From an uncultured Coriobacteriaceae bacterium (GTDB taxonomy: Bacteria; Actinomycetota; Coriobacteriia; Coriobacteriales; Atopobiaceae): a DNA stretch of 64,000 nt. The stretch lies in the NCBI GenBank assembly GCA_902777325.1, contig CACYTH010000023.1, positions 20,890-84,889 on the forward strand. Direction: 5' to 3'. Below the pieces are notes generated by a model that was not told the origin of the DNA, did no database searches, and was given only the letters and a program-made list of their open reading frames with translations. Below are positions 36,495-47,546 of the stretch, piece after piece. Position numbers and translations under genes: made by a program. Positions within the stretch are counted from its first letter, which is position 1. Each line of letters opens with the position of its first letter.

Positions 36495-36612
36495 GCAATC
36501 AGCTCCGGTGGTCGGCACCCTTTGTACGTGGCAGCCCGAAGTCGTGTGCACGCCTCAGTACACCCGCAGTTGGAAGGGGTGGTTGCAAGGGGGCACAATC
36601 ACCATTGTAACT

Positions 36613-36645
36613 AAAAGGGAGGCGGAGCATGGCGCCCCGCCTCCC
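36613..36645 (-). terminator. Terminator of sucrose phosphorylase remnant
   Basis: A 9-bp stem (GGGAGGCGG with complement) followed by TTTTAG on the minus strand. Confidence 0.82.
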
Positions 36646-36669
36646 GCGCGGATCTCTGTTGCCCGTCGC

Positions 36670-38029
36670 CTACGAGCAGGTGATCTCGTAGGTGTGGTCC
36701 TTGAGGTTGGCGTCGAGCTGTGCCCAGGCGTCACCGGAGGTGCGGCGGATGGTGAAGGCGCCGTCCTCGCCGCAGGTGATCTCGAGGTCGCCCTCGACGT
36801 CAAAGGCGGGATGGCTGTTGCGCAGCTCCATCATGCGGATGAGCTCCTTGACCACCGGACGCTCGACCTCGGAGGCGATCTCCTCGCGGCTGTAGTAGTG
36901 GCGGTTGATGTTGCGGCCTTCCTTGGTGCTCTCGAGCAGCTCGAGGTCGTTCTTGCCGGCGAGCAGGCCCACGTAGTAGACCATGGGGATGCCGCGGGCA
37001 AACATCTGGATGGCGCGGGCCAGGTCGTAGGCCGCGTCGTCGTTGCCCAGCGCGCTGTAGTAGGTGGTGTTGACCTGGTAGATGTCGAGGTTGTTGTAGG
37101 CCTCGGTGTTGTAGGGGCAGCAGGTCCTTGACGTCGACGATGCCCAGGCCGTCGTGGGTGTCGAGCGTGGTGAACTGGTGCTTGGGGCTCATCTCCATCC
37201 AGCGCTTGAGGTACTGGCCGTCGCCGGAGTACAGGGCGTGGAGGGTGAGCACGGGCAGCGCGAAGTCGTACACCCAGTAGCCCATCTCGGAGACCTTGAA
37301 CTGCATGGTGTAGTGCTCGTGGATCTCGGGCAGTACCATGATGTCGGCGCCGAGGACGTCCTGCATGGCGTCGAGCAGGTTGCTCGTGTCAGGCTGCTCG
37401 AAGAAGCAGCTGCCGCCGGCGCGCTTGCAGGCGTAGGCAAAGGCGTCCAGGCGGATGATGGAGGCGCCGTTGTCGGCCATGTTGCGCAGGGTCTCGTCAA
37501 AGAAGCGCTGGGCACGCTCGGACTTGACGTTGATGTCGATCTGCTCCTCGCCAAAGGTGCACCAGACCTTCTCGGTGGTGCCGTCGGCAAACTCGGCCTC
37601 CACGTAGGGAGCGCGCGGCTTGCGCTTGTAGATGGCGTCGACCTGCTCGTCGGTGGGGAAGCCACCCTCGGCAGCCCAGAAGTCCTTGTAGCGGATGAAG
37701 AAGTCGGCAAACTCGCTGTCGTCCTTCTTGGCCAGGAAGTCCTGGAAGTAGGGGGACTGGCGCGAGATGTGGTTGATCATGAAGTCGAACATCAGGTAGC
37801 GCTTGTCGCCGATGGTCTTGACGTCGTCCCAGTCGCCGAAGTCGGGGTCGACGATGTCGTAGCGCATGGGGGCAAAGCCGCGGTCGGCAGAGCTGGGGAA
37901 GAAGGGCAGGATGTGCACGCCGCCGATGGCATCGGCAAAGTGGGCGTCCAGCACCTCGTCGAGGTCCTTGAGATTGTTGCCGAGGCTGTCGGCGTAGGTG
38001 ATGAGCATGCACTTGTTGCTGAGCTTCAT
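36670..38029 (-). pseudogene. Sucrose phosphorylase (GH13_18), internally deleted and frameshifted
   Basis: Frame 1 runs from ATG 38029 to near 37118 and contains a full N-terminal catalytic part: nucleophile D195 (IIRLDAF), acid/base E235 (VLPEIHE) and D293 (TLDTHDG), ending at VDVKDLL (residue 304). The reading then switches frame: the next bases encode PYNTEAYNNLDIYQVNTTYY and onward to FARGIPMVYYVG and the normal C-terminus. Family members usually have about 20-25 residues between these two motifs, here missing, so the lesion is a short out-of-frame deletion at about 37111-37123. In frame 1 translation would run about 75 codons past the lesion into nonsense. The gene would phosphorolyse sucrose to glucose-1-phosphate and fructose if intact. 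Confidence 0.88.
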
Positions 38030-38141
38030 GTGGTCGATCTCCTCCTCGAGGGACAAAGGCGACGGCTCCTTTGCCTGGGTATGGTTGCTTGTGGCTCGGG
38101 TGAGGGGGCCGTCCCCCTCGCCTTGGTTGATGCTTCGGACG

Positions 38142-39638
38142 TTAGTGGGGGACGGTCTCGTTCCAGCCGGGCAGCTCGAGCGTGGGCGCCTTGCCCGCGG
38201 CGTCCGCGTACATCTCGGCCATCAGGTTTGCCATGGGATAGGCGACGCCGGCTGTCGCGAAGTCGTTCTTGATGGCCAGGCCTGCCTTCTCGGGGCAGAA
38301 CCAGCGCGAGGCAAAGGTCTCCGCGCCGCCGTTGGCAAAGATCTCGACGGCCGAACCATCAACGAGAATGCGCAGTTCGCTGAGGGTGTCGAGCGGGATG
38401 GAGCGGTCCTTGCGGCCAGCCGCAGCGCTCTCGTCCAGATAGTGGATGCCCAGGCGTCCGTCCTCGTAGAAGACCTGGAAGCTCTCGTCAAGCGTGAGCG
38501 CGCCCTCGCCCTCGATGCCTGTGAGCACGATGTCGGCAAGGCGCCCGTCGAGCGCGGCAGTGCCGGCTGCGGGCAGCGCGGCAGCCTCGCCACGCAGCGC
38601 CTCAAGCTCGGGTGCCGGACTCTGCAGGAGACGGCCGTCGGCGCGACGCGTGACCACGCGCGGCACCGTCATGCAGTGCCACCAGTCGAGGCCGTCGGGC
38701 ACGGAGCTGTAGTAGTCGTCGAAGGTGCCCATCCAGCCCACCAGCATGGTGCGGCCGGCGTCGTCCACAAAGGTCTGCGGCGCATAGAAGTCGTGACCGA
38801 AGTCCCACTGCACAAAGGTGCGCTCGTCGATGACGTCGGTGTCGATCACGCGCTGGCCCTCGGGCAGCTCGAAGTAGCCCGGCGTCCAGCGGTTGAACCA
38901 GCGGTCCTGCAGGCGCGGCAGGCCCTGCGGGGAGATGGCCAGGTACTCGCGTCCGTCGAGGCGCACGATGTTGGGGCACTCCCACACGAAGCCGAAGGAG
39001 TACTCGGAGTTGATGGCGCGGCGGAGGGTCCAGTCGATGCCGTTCTCGGAGTCGTAGACCAGGCAGAGGCCACGCGTGTCAATGTGGCGCCCGCCAAGGA
39101 GCATGTGGCGGCAGCCGTCCTGCTCCCAGACCTTCGGGTCGCGCACGTGGCAGCTCAGGTGGTCGGGGTAGTCGCTGTTGCGCATGAGCACCTGCTTGGG
39201 GCCGAGCTTCAGCATCCCGGTCGCAGGGTCAAGCTCCGCGAGGCAGGTGAGGGTGTTCTGCTCGCGTCCGGCATAGACGTAGTCGAAGTCCTTGGGGCTG
39301 TGGCCGGGCACGGGGGCCACGACATTGCCGGTGTAGTACAGGCGCAGGAGGTCCTCTCCGTCCTTGCCGGCGCCGCGCTCCACAAAGGCGGAACCGCTGA
39401 AGACGCCGTGCCTGTCCTCGGGGATGGACGGCTGCAGGGGGACGCCCTCGTAGGTCCAGTGCAGCAGGTCGGGGGAGGAGAAGAGGCCCCAGGCCTTCTG
39501 GTCAACCGTCGGCCAGTCGTGATCGTACTGATAGAAGAAGTAGTAGCGTCCGCGGAACTGGCAGAGGCCGTTGGGGTCGTTCAGCCAGTTGCGGGGGGAG
39601 CGGAGGTGGAAGCCGACCTCCCAGCTCTTGTTGGGCAT
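38142..39638 (-). CDS. GH32 sucrose-6-phosphate hydrolase / beta-fructofuranosidase
   Basis: A 498-residue family 32 enzyme with nucleophile D21 (WLNDPNG), CHVRDPKVW, acid/base Glu in VWECPNIV, and C-terminal beta-sandwich. It shares many segments with the enzyme at 13733-15262 (SCHVRDPKVW, WECPNIV, GFDFYAPQ/GHDFYAPQ), so the two are paralogues. ATG at 39638 is preceded by AAAGG; upstream in-frame codons lack a site. No signal peptide. The operator at 39706-39723 assigns it to the sucrose regulon. A GC hairpin (38102-38119) lies past the stop. Confidence 0.94.
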   Translation of the reverse strand: MPNKSWEVGFHLRSPRNWLNDPNGLCQFRGRYYFFYQYDHDWPTVDQKAWGLFSSPDLLHWTYEGVPLQPSIPEDRHGVFSGSAFVERGAGKDGEDLLRLYYTGNVVAPVPGHSPKDFDYVYAGREQNTLTCLAELDPATGMLKLGPKQVLMRNSDYPDHLSCHVRDPKVWEQDGCRHMLLGGRHIDTRGLCLVYDSENGIDWTLRRAINSEYSFGFVWECPNIVRLDGREYLAISPQGLPRLQDRWFNRWTPGYFELPEGQRVIDTDVIDERTFVQWDFGHDFYAPQTFVDDAGRTMLVGWMGTFDDYYSSVPDGLDWWHCMTVPRVVTRRADGRLLQSPAPELEALRGEAAALPAAGTAALDGRLADIVLTGIEGEGALTLDESFQVFYEDGRLGIHYLDESAAAGRKDRSIPLDTLSELRILVDGSAVEIFANGGAETFASRWFCPEKAGLAIKNDFATAGVAYPMANLMAEMYADAAGKAPTLELPGWNETVPH

Positions 39639-39705
39639 GGGCTGCCTTTCTCTTGGCGTGCGCGTGCTAGGCTGAGCATATGCCTTACAGGTGTCCGTTG
39701 AGCCG

Positions 39706-39723
39706 TGCGAGAACGATTTCACA
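39706..39723. promoter_or_regulatory. Sucrose-regulon operator before GH32 gene
   Basis: TGCGAGAACGATTTCACA, 16 of 18 identical to the reverse complement of the PTS site at 22553. It lies 68 bp upstream of the GH32 start, in the 229-bp divergent gap with CorA. Confidence 0.7.
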
Positions 39724-39867
39724 CGATTTGTTCGGAGAGCGGACGCCCTGTGCATTGGCGTGGCAATTGCACCTTGCCTTGGATGGCAAAAGCATTGGTC
39801 TACCGCGCCGTGGCATGACCCGTTGCGCTACGATGACGGTTGTCCGAGAGCGGGGATGGAGGCGCGC

Positions 39868-40806
39868 ATGATCGAGCTGTACCGGTCCTATTGGCGTGAG
39901 ATGCGTGCGGTGGACGAGATCGTGCCGGGCACCTGGGTGGAGCTCACCAGCCCCACGGCCGAGGAGGCCGCGCAGGTGGCCGAAGCCCTGGGCGTCGACC
40001 AGGACGACATCCTGGCAGCCATCGACCCGGAGGAGCGCTCGCGCGTCCAGACCGAGGACGACTACACCCTCATCGTCGTCGACCTGCCCGCGCGCGAGGA
40101 GCGCCACCACGAGCAGGCCTACAACACCATTCCGCTGGGCGTCATCATCACCGACGAGAACGTCATCACCGTGTGCTCCGAGGAGACCTCAGTCCTGAGC
40201 TCGCTGCACGCAGCGCGCATCCGCGACCTCTCCACCGAGAACCGCCTCGCCTTCGTCTACCGCATCATGCTGCGCATCGCCCTGCGCTACCAGCAGGTTC
40301 TGGTGGGCATCGACCGCACGCGCATCGAGTTCGAGGAGCACATCGAGGACCTCAAGGGAGAGCACGACCTCATCCAGTTGCACGAGCTCGAGTCGACGCT
40401 CGTCTACCTGTCGACGTCGCTGCGCGGCAATGCCAACGTGCTCAGCCGCCTCGGCCGCTATGGGCACCTGCAGCAGCCCGAGGACCGCGACATCCTGGAC
40501 GACGCCATCGTGGAGAACCAGCAGGCCATCGAGATGGCCCAGATCTACCGCGAGGTCATCGACGGCACCCGCGAGCTGGTGAGCAACCTCATGGACTCAC
40601 GGCTGAACCATGTGATGGAGCGCCTGACCTCGCTGACCATCATCCTCTCCATCCCTACGGTCATCTCTGGCGCATACGGCATGAACGTGGCGGGTCAGTG
40701 GATGCCGCTCTCCGACGCGGCGCACGGCTTTACGATCATCAACCTCATAACGATCTTCGCCTGTCTGGCGCTCGCCCTTGTCCTGCGCAAACGCCGCCTT
40801 TTGTAG
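39868..40806 (+). CDS. CorA-family magnesium/divalent cation transporter
   Basis: A 312-residue protein. A cytoplasmic funnel domain (residues 1 to about 245) includes the long helix with REVIDGTRELVSNLMDSRLN, followed by two C-terminal membrane helices and the pore signature YGMNV, then a basic tail (LRKRRLL). It forms pentameric Mg2+ or Co2+ channels. ATG at 39868 has GGAGG five bases upstream; ATG 39856 is an alternative. The loop after GMN reads AGQWMPLSD rather than the common MPE. Confidence 0.92.
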   Translation: MIELYRSYWREMRAVDEIVPGTWVELTSPTAEEAAQVAEALGVDQDDILAAIDPEERSRVQTEDDYTLIVVDLPAREERHHEQAYNTIPLGVIITDENVITVCSEETSVLSSLHAARIRDLSTENRLAFVYRIMLRIALRYQQVLVGIDRTRIEFEEHIEDLKGEHDLIQLHELESTLVYLSTSLRGNANVLSRLGRYGHLQQPEDRDILDDAIVENQQAIEMAQIYREVIDGTRELVSNLMDSRLNHVMERLTSLTIILSIPTVISGAYGMNVAGQWMPLSDAAHGFTIINLITIFACLALALVLRKRRLL

Positions 40807-40845
40807 AGACTGGCCTACAATTGGGCGGAGTAGGGAGGAGGCGCC

Positions 40846-42540
40846 ATGAGCTCATCGGTTGGGGACCATCGTCAGGATGCCGGCTTTGCGGGGACGCCCC
40901 CTGACCCTACGAGGCCCCCTGAGAGAAAGCGTGGCCTCTGGTGGAAGATCCTCGCCGCGCTCGGGTTGGTGGGCGGCGGCTGTGCGGCGCTGAGCGTCAT
41001 CTCGGGCATCATAGTCATGGGTACGCTGACGGTCAGCCTTGCCACGTGCAACACGTCCTGCTCGGACAAGCCCATAGGCGATTCTCGCGCCGACACGGCG
41101 TTCATCTCCAGCCGGGAGGTCACGACTCGCGACATCGAGACCTTTGACGCCCTGCGCGGCGCACTGGACTCGCTGTATAAGGGACAGGAGGCGAGCCTGG
41201 CCGATAGCTCCCTGCCCAAGACGCCGGACGAGCTGCGCGCGACTCTCGTGCGGGGGAGCTGGCCCAAGGGCATCCGCGACGTGATGGGCGAGTCGCGCAA
41301 CCCCCAGACCTGGATCCGTCTGTCAGAGCTTGCCGAGACCTACCTCGAGGAGGAGACCGGCGAGGACTGGCAGGTGGTGGACTTTGCCTATCCCTTCCCA
41401 GACAACGGGCCCATTCCCGTGCCGGCTGTGCGTGACGAGGGCGACTCCGCGGACACGCGCCTGCTCTGCGTTGAGGGCGAGGACGAGGGCCTGTACGCCT
41501 TGGTCAGGTACTACCGCTGGAGGAAGCTGGCAGAGTACGACAACGACCTATCCGACGCGCGCGAGAGCCGCGCAGAGCTCCTCGAGGCATCCGAGCAGCT
41601 GTCGGCTACGGGGCTTCTCGGTTCGCGTGACTACGTGATCTCGCAGGGTGACCTGTACGTATGGGCGACGGGCGACAACGACGAGCTGCGTGACCCGGAG
41701 ACGTTTCTGGCCTTTGCCAACCAGCTGACGGAGGGGCACGGGAACTACTTCCGCGTGACCCTGCTTGAGCAGGACACGCCCTGCCACATTGGCTACGACG
41801 CGCTCTCGTACCGCTATCCCAACGAGCGGCCGCTGGAGGAGATGAGCCGCGAGCAGGCGCGGGAGCTGCTGCTCGATGACGATTACATACACTATCTCGA
41901 CACGGCGGACGAGGACGAGCTGCTTTGCGGCTATCGCCGTGACGCGGAGGTCGAGATCGCCCTCGAGGAGCTCGAGGGCGTGCTTGCCCCCGTGCAACCG
42001 AAGGACTACAAAAACCCGTGGCGCTCGCCTGACAAGGGAAGCGCCTTTGACGAGGCCCTAGCCGAGGCGGTAGCCGAGCGCGTGGGCGGCATCGACGCAA
42101 GCTCGATGATTGCCACGAGTGTGCGTGAGGCGGACGAGCGTGGGCAGGAGGCGAACGTGTGGATCGTCCTGCCGCGTGGCTCGGTGCCCGAGACCCCACA
42201 GGCGTTCTGTGACCTTGCCAACGGGCTCCGTGACACGGTATGGGACCAGATGGGATTTGGGGGTGGCCCCGCCAGCTGTTACGTGCACGTGTTTGTCGTC
42301 GAGCCGGAGGGAATCGGGGGACCTTCGGGTGAGGTATGGAGCTTCGCTGACATGCGAGCGGCGGTGGTAGCGGACCCGCAGGTGCTAGGGAACTGCACCG
42401 TCGACGTGTCGCTCTCTGCGTATCCGTCAGCGACGCTCTGGTCGGATGGCGAGACCCGCCAAGACTACGACTGCTATAAAACCGACGTGGGCGGACGATT
42501 TTCTCGCACACGCGCATGGCGCTACGACTCGGAGGGGTAA
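40846..42540 (+). CDS. Hypothetical membrane-anchored extracytoplasmic protein
   Basis: A 564-residue protein with a 30-residue Pro-rich cytoplasmic head, one membrane helix (about residues 33-62, ILAALGLVGGGCAALSVISG) and a large acidic outer domain. In it, two related halves can be seen: segments about alpha-beta units with FLAFANQLTEGHGNYF and AFCDLANGLRDTVWDQMG aligned, each preceded by a VISQGDLYVWATG / ANVWIVLPRGS strand, suggesting an internal duplication. No family recognised. GGGAGGAGG precedes the ATG. It starts 39 bp after CorA. Confidence 0.7.
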   Translation: MSSSVGDHRQDAGFAGTPPDPTRPPERKRGLWWKILAALGLVGGGCAALSVISGIIVMGTLTVSLATCNTSCSDKPIGDSRADTAFISSREVTTRDIETFDALRGALDSLYKGQEASLADSSLPKTPDELRATLVRGSWPKGIRDVMGESRNPQTWIRLSELAETYLEEETGEDWQVVDFAYPFPDNGPIPVPAVRDEGDSADTRLLCVEGEDEGLYALVRYYRWRKLAEYDNDLSDARESRAELLEASEQLSATGLLGSRDYVISQGDLYVWATGDNDELRDPETFLAFANQLTEGHGNYFRVTLLEQDTPCHIGYDALSYRYPNERPLEEMSREQARELLLDDDYIHYLDTADEDELLCGYRRDAEVEIALEELEGVLAPVQPKDYKNPWRSPDKGSAFDEALAEAVAERVGGIDASSMIATSVREADERGQEANVWIVLPRGSVPETPQAFCDLANGLRDTVWDQMGFGGGPASCYVHVFVVEPEGIGGPSGEVWSFADMRAAVVADPQVLGNCTVDVSLSAYPSATLWSDGETRQDYDCYKTDVGGRFSRTRAWRYDSEG

Positions 42541-42599
42541 AAGGCTGGTAAGGGCCTATAGTGTGCGCATGGATCGCACAAGTTGAGAGGGGACGTCTG

Positions 42600-43496
42600 A
42601 TGGAGCGCAAGAGCACCGATCTGGCAGAGGTCCGCGAGCAGGACGAGCGGCTCGCCTACGGCCAGGACTTCTCCCAACCGCAAAACGAGGGGCGCACGCG
42701 AATCGCTCTCGCGGTGCTTGCTGTGGTGGTGGCCCTGGTGTCGTTCTTTGTGCTGGGGAGCTTCTTCACCAACCCGGACACCTTCAAGGGCGTCATGGAG
42801 ACGCTCGACCAAAAGAAGAGCAGCGTCATGAGCCTGATGGGTGCCTCCACGGGCTCGTCTGCCGCGATCTCGCTTCTGCCGGGAGACGCCGGGACGCCCA
42901 TCGCGGAGAAGCTCGTAGATCTGAGTTCGGACTTTCTGATTGTGCTCGCGGCCATCTACCTCGAGAAGTACCTGCTCACCATCCTCGGCTTCGCGGCCTT
43001 CAAGGTGCTCGTGCCCGTGAGCTGCGCGCTTCTCCTTCTGGCCGTCGTTGCCTGGCGCCAGCCGCAGGCGCGCGCCGTGATCCTGCGCATCGCCATGAAG
43101 ATGGCGCTCTTCGGGCTGGCGGCCTTCTTGGTGGTTCCCGTGAGCGTCAAGGTGTCATCCATGATCGAGGGCACCTACGAGGCCTCGATCAATGCCACCC
43201 TCGAGGCTGCCGAGCAGACCACCGAGGCCATCGAGCAGAGCGCCGAGGAGGGGGACAGCAAGGACGCGAACAACCCGCTGGCCTTCCTGCTCAACATGCC
43301 CGACGAGCTCAACAAGCTCACCAAGAGCGCGCAGGACTCGCTCAGCAACTTCATCGAGGCGCTGGCCGTGATGATAGTGACCTCGTGCATCATCCCCATC
43401 CTGGTGCTGGTCTTCTTCCTGTGGCTGGCCAAGATGATCTTGGGCATCAACGTCGACATCCCGTATCCGCCCCTGCGCCATCACAGGAGGCACTAG
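42600..43496 (+). CDS. Hypothetical polytopic membrane protein
   Basis: A 298-residue protein with four to five membrane helices (about residues 34-56, 107-135, 140-158, 165-185 and 250-285) and a loop rich in Glu and Thr (TLEAAEQTTEAIEQSAEE), which may be a short coiled coil. No family is recognised. GAGAGGGG precedes the ATG at 42600. It follows the anchored protein by 59 bp and may be cotranscribed. Confidence 0.75.
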   Translation: MERKSTDLAEVREQDERLAYGQDFSQPQNEGRTRIALAVLAVVVALVSFFVLGSFFTNPDTFKGVMETLDQKKSSVMSLMGASTGSSAAISLLPGDAGTPIAEKLVDLSSDFLIVLAAIYLEKYLLTILGFAAFKVLVPVSCALLLLAVVAWRQPQARAVILRIAMKMALFGLAAFLVVPVSVKVSSMIEGTYEASINATLEAAEQTTEAIEQSAEEGDSKDANNPLAFLLNMPDELNKLTKSAQDSLSNFIEALAVMIVTSCIIPILVLVFFLWLAKMILGINVDIPYPPLRHHRRH

Positions 43497-43601
43497 CGGG
43501 TTTGGTAACAAACGTGCCATTTAGCGCGGTGGCCGACGAGTATCATCTACATGTCACGCAAAGACGGCTCAACGACCACCAGCTATCGGGAGGACACCCA
43601 C

Positions 43602-44528
43602 ATGGCACCAGAGAGGCGTAACAACAACAGGAACGCCGGCCGAAACGCCGACCGTCGCAACGAGCGCACCGAGGCCGCCGCTGCCCACATCGCAGAGATG
43701 GACGCGCGCTTTGGCAAGGAGATCGACCGCTCGATCGCCGAGCTCAAGGTGTATGAGGGCGCCCCGAAGGTGGAGGCGGAGGGTTGCGTCCCCGAGGTAC
43801 GCGTCGTCGACCAGGACAGCGTGGCCGCCGTCCTCGAGCAGGGTCGTGGCATTGCCAACGCTTGTGACCTGGCCGTGCTCGACTTTGCGTCGTTCACCAA
43901 CCCCGGCGGTGGCTACGACCGCGGCGCTTGGGCCCAGGAGGAGGCGCTCTGCGCGGACTCCACCCTCTTTAACGTGCTGCGCAGCCAGCGCAAGTGGTAT
44001 GGCGAGAACCGCCGCCGCAACATCAACTGCAACATCTACCGCAACCGCGGCCTGGTGGCACCCAAGGTGCGCTTCGAGCGCGAAGGCTACCACAGCTACG
44101 CCGACGTCATCGTGGTGGCCGCGCCCAACGCGCGCCGCGCCCGCGAGGACTACCACGTGGCGGACAACACCCTCGTGGCCGCCATGCGCGACCGCATCCG
44201 CTTTGTGCTGGCCATCGCCGACGAGCTCGGCCACGAGAAGCTTATTCTCGGTGCCTTTGGCTGCGGCGTGTTTGGCTGGCGCGCGAGCGACGTGGCAAAG
44301 CTCTTCCTGGAGGAGCTGGCCACGGGCAGGCACGTGGCAAAGCAGGTGACCTTTGCCATCCCGCGCACGCGCTACGACGAGAACCTCGCGCGCTTCGAGC
44401 ATGCCTTTGCCAAGTTCCCCGAGGCCAACGACGCGGCCTACGTCAAGCCCGAGGAGAAGCCCAAGGTAGAGGTCAAGCAGACGGATGACGATGACGAGGA
44501 CGAGGAAGACTGGCGCAAGTACCTCTAG
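43602..44528 (+). CDS. Microbial-type poly(ADP-ribose) glycohydrolase (TIGR02452 macrodomain)
   Basis: A 308-residue protein. The bacterial PARG signature is complete: GGG at residues 102-104 (NPGGGYDRGAW) and QEE at 112-114, whose second Glu is the catalytic residue. The rest (ADVIVVAAPNARR, LGAFGCGVFGWRASDVAKLF) is the macrodomain fold of TIGR02452. The head is Asn/Arg-rich and basic, and the tail (from about 285) is Lys/Glu then Asp/Glu-rich. It would remove ADP-ribose chains or protein/nucleic-acid ADP-ribosylation. GGGAGG lies before the ATG. No ADP-ribosyltransferase gene is seen nearby. Confidence 0.9.
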   Translation: MAPERRNNNRNAGRNADRRNERTEAAAAHIAEMDARFGKEIDRSIAELKVYEGAPKVEAEGCVPEVRVVDQDSVAAVLEQGRGIANACDLAVLDFASFTNPGGGYDRGAWAQEEALCADSTLFNVLRSQRKWYGENRRRNINCNIYRNRGLVAPKVRFEREGYHSYADVIVVAAPNARRAREDYHVADNTLVAAMRDRIRFVLAIADELGHEKLILGAFGCGVFGWRASDVAKLFLEELATGRHVAKQVTFAIPRTRYDENLARFEHAFAKFPEANDAAYVKPEEKPKVEVKQTDDDDEDEEDWRKYL

Positions 44529-44551
44529 CCTCTCCCGTACCGTGATTCATG

Positions 44552-44581
44552 CAAGCCCTCGCGTCAGTGCGCGGGGGCTTG
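44552..44581 (+). terminator. Terminator after PARG gene
   Basis: A 12-bp stem with one G-T pair (CAAGCCCTCGCG against CGCGGGGGCTTG), 6-base loop, then TCCTG. Confidence 0.7.
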
Positions 44582-44712
44582 TCCTGTATGCGCCAAGCAT
44601 GCGTCTGTGCTGCTCATGAGGGGTGCTCACCGATACGCCACATACCTGTCGCGCGAAATGCGGTAGGTCTGTAAGTAGGAATGTGTCGGCAACACTAGTT
44701 GGGAGAACAACT

Positions 44713-46578
<1,866 letters not shown>

Positions 46579-46591
46579 ACGCTAACGCCGA

Positions 46592-46619
46592 GCCCCGCCG
46601 TCCCGATGGATGGCGGGGC
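46592..46619 (+). terminator. Hairpin after glgA
   Basis: An 8-bp stem GCCCCGCC/GGCGGGGC directly past the glgA stop. Confidence 0.65.
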
Positions 46620-46626
46620 ACACAAG

Positions 46627-46666
46627 AAGGACCCGCACGCTGAGAGACGGCGTGCGGGTCCTTTTC
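46627..46666. terminator. Bidirectional terminator between glgA and dipeptidase
   Basis: A 12-bp stem (GGACCCGCACGC with complement) flanked by AAGAA on the left and TTTTCT on the right, so it can terminate both convergent genes. Confidence 0.88.
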
Positions 46667-46686
46667 TGTATCTGTAAGCTCCGCGG

Positions 46687-47346
46687 CTACACGCGGTTGC
46701 GCCTGAGGTAGGCCGACGACACCGGGAAGGAGAAGTAGGTGTCGGGGTAGGGCTCGTTCTCCAGGGTGAAGTGCCACCATTCGCACTCGTAGGGCACAAA
46801 GCCGTTGCGCACCATGGCGCGTTGCAGCAGCATGCGGTTGGCGTACTGCTCGTCGGTGACGTCGCGGTTGTCGGGGTGCGAGAGCTCGCCAAAGTAGTCG
46901 AAGGGCGTGCCCATGTCCAGCTCCTTGCCGGTCTGCATGTCCAGCAGCGTGAGGTCGATGGTCGACCCCCTGCTGTGGCTCGACCGCGAGGCGATGTAGC
47001 CCAGGGCGATGGTGTCCTCCTTGTCGATCTCGGGGTAGAAGTATGGCTTCATGCGCACGTCGTTGTCCTCGAGCGCCCAGAACACGAACTGCTTGACCGC
47101 CGACGTGGGACGGTAGGCGTCAAAGACCTTGAGGCGGTAGCCGATCACGCCCAGCTCGTTGCTGACGCCCTTGAGTGCACGGGCGGCCTCGGCGGTGATG
47201 ATCGCGCAGGGCTCCTCGTAGCCATCGATGCGCTCCCCGATGAAGTTGTAGGTAGAGAAGTAGCGGATCTCCTGTATTGCCTGGGGGACGAGGTCCGACA
47301 GGAGCACGAAGCCCGAGGGATCCTTGGTGTAGTCGTACGAGCTCAC
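46687..47346 (-). CDS. D-Ala-D-Ala dipeptidase (VanX/DdpX family)
   Basis: A 219-residue zinc metallopeptidase. Zinc ligands H124 and D131 are in SSHSRGSTIDL, and E189 and H192 in ECEWWHF; R79 (DAYRP) fits the transition-state Arg. Length matches VanX. Without vanH/vanA genes nearby it more likely recycles cell-wall D-Ala-D-Ala than confers glycopeptide resistance. It has no signal peptide. The start is ATG 47346 after AGAAAGG. Confidence 0.9.
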   Translation of the reverse strand: MSSYDYTKDPSGFVLLSDLVPQAIQEIRYFSTYNFIGERIDGYEEPCAIITAEAARALKGVSNELGVIGYRLKVFDAYRPTSAVKQFVFWALEDNDVRMKPYFYPEIDKEDTIALGYIASRSSHSRGSTIDLTLLDMQTGKELDMGTPFDYFGELSHPDNRDVTDEQYANRMLLQRAMVRNGFVPYECEWWHFTLENEPYPDTYFSFPVSSAYLRRNRV

Positions 47347-47546
47347 GGTTCAGCCTTTCTCGGCAGCGTTGTTTGCTTGTTGTCTGCCAAATTGTACGTC
47401 TGCGCGACGCGGGCCGTCTCAGGTGGTTTCGGTTTTGGTGCAGACATGGCTCTTCTCGCGAGGTCGGCGATGGCAATGCGTCTCGACCGCAGCCTAGAAC
47501 TCGCCTACACTGGGGAGCCGACGATTCACGTGGTGAGGGGGCGCGC

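Noticed and set aside
46687..47346. Glycopeptide resistance (vanX) cluster
   Set aside because: No vanH, vanA ligase or VanRS genes are nearby. The enzyme alone does not imply resistance.
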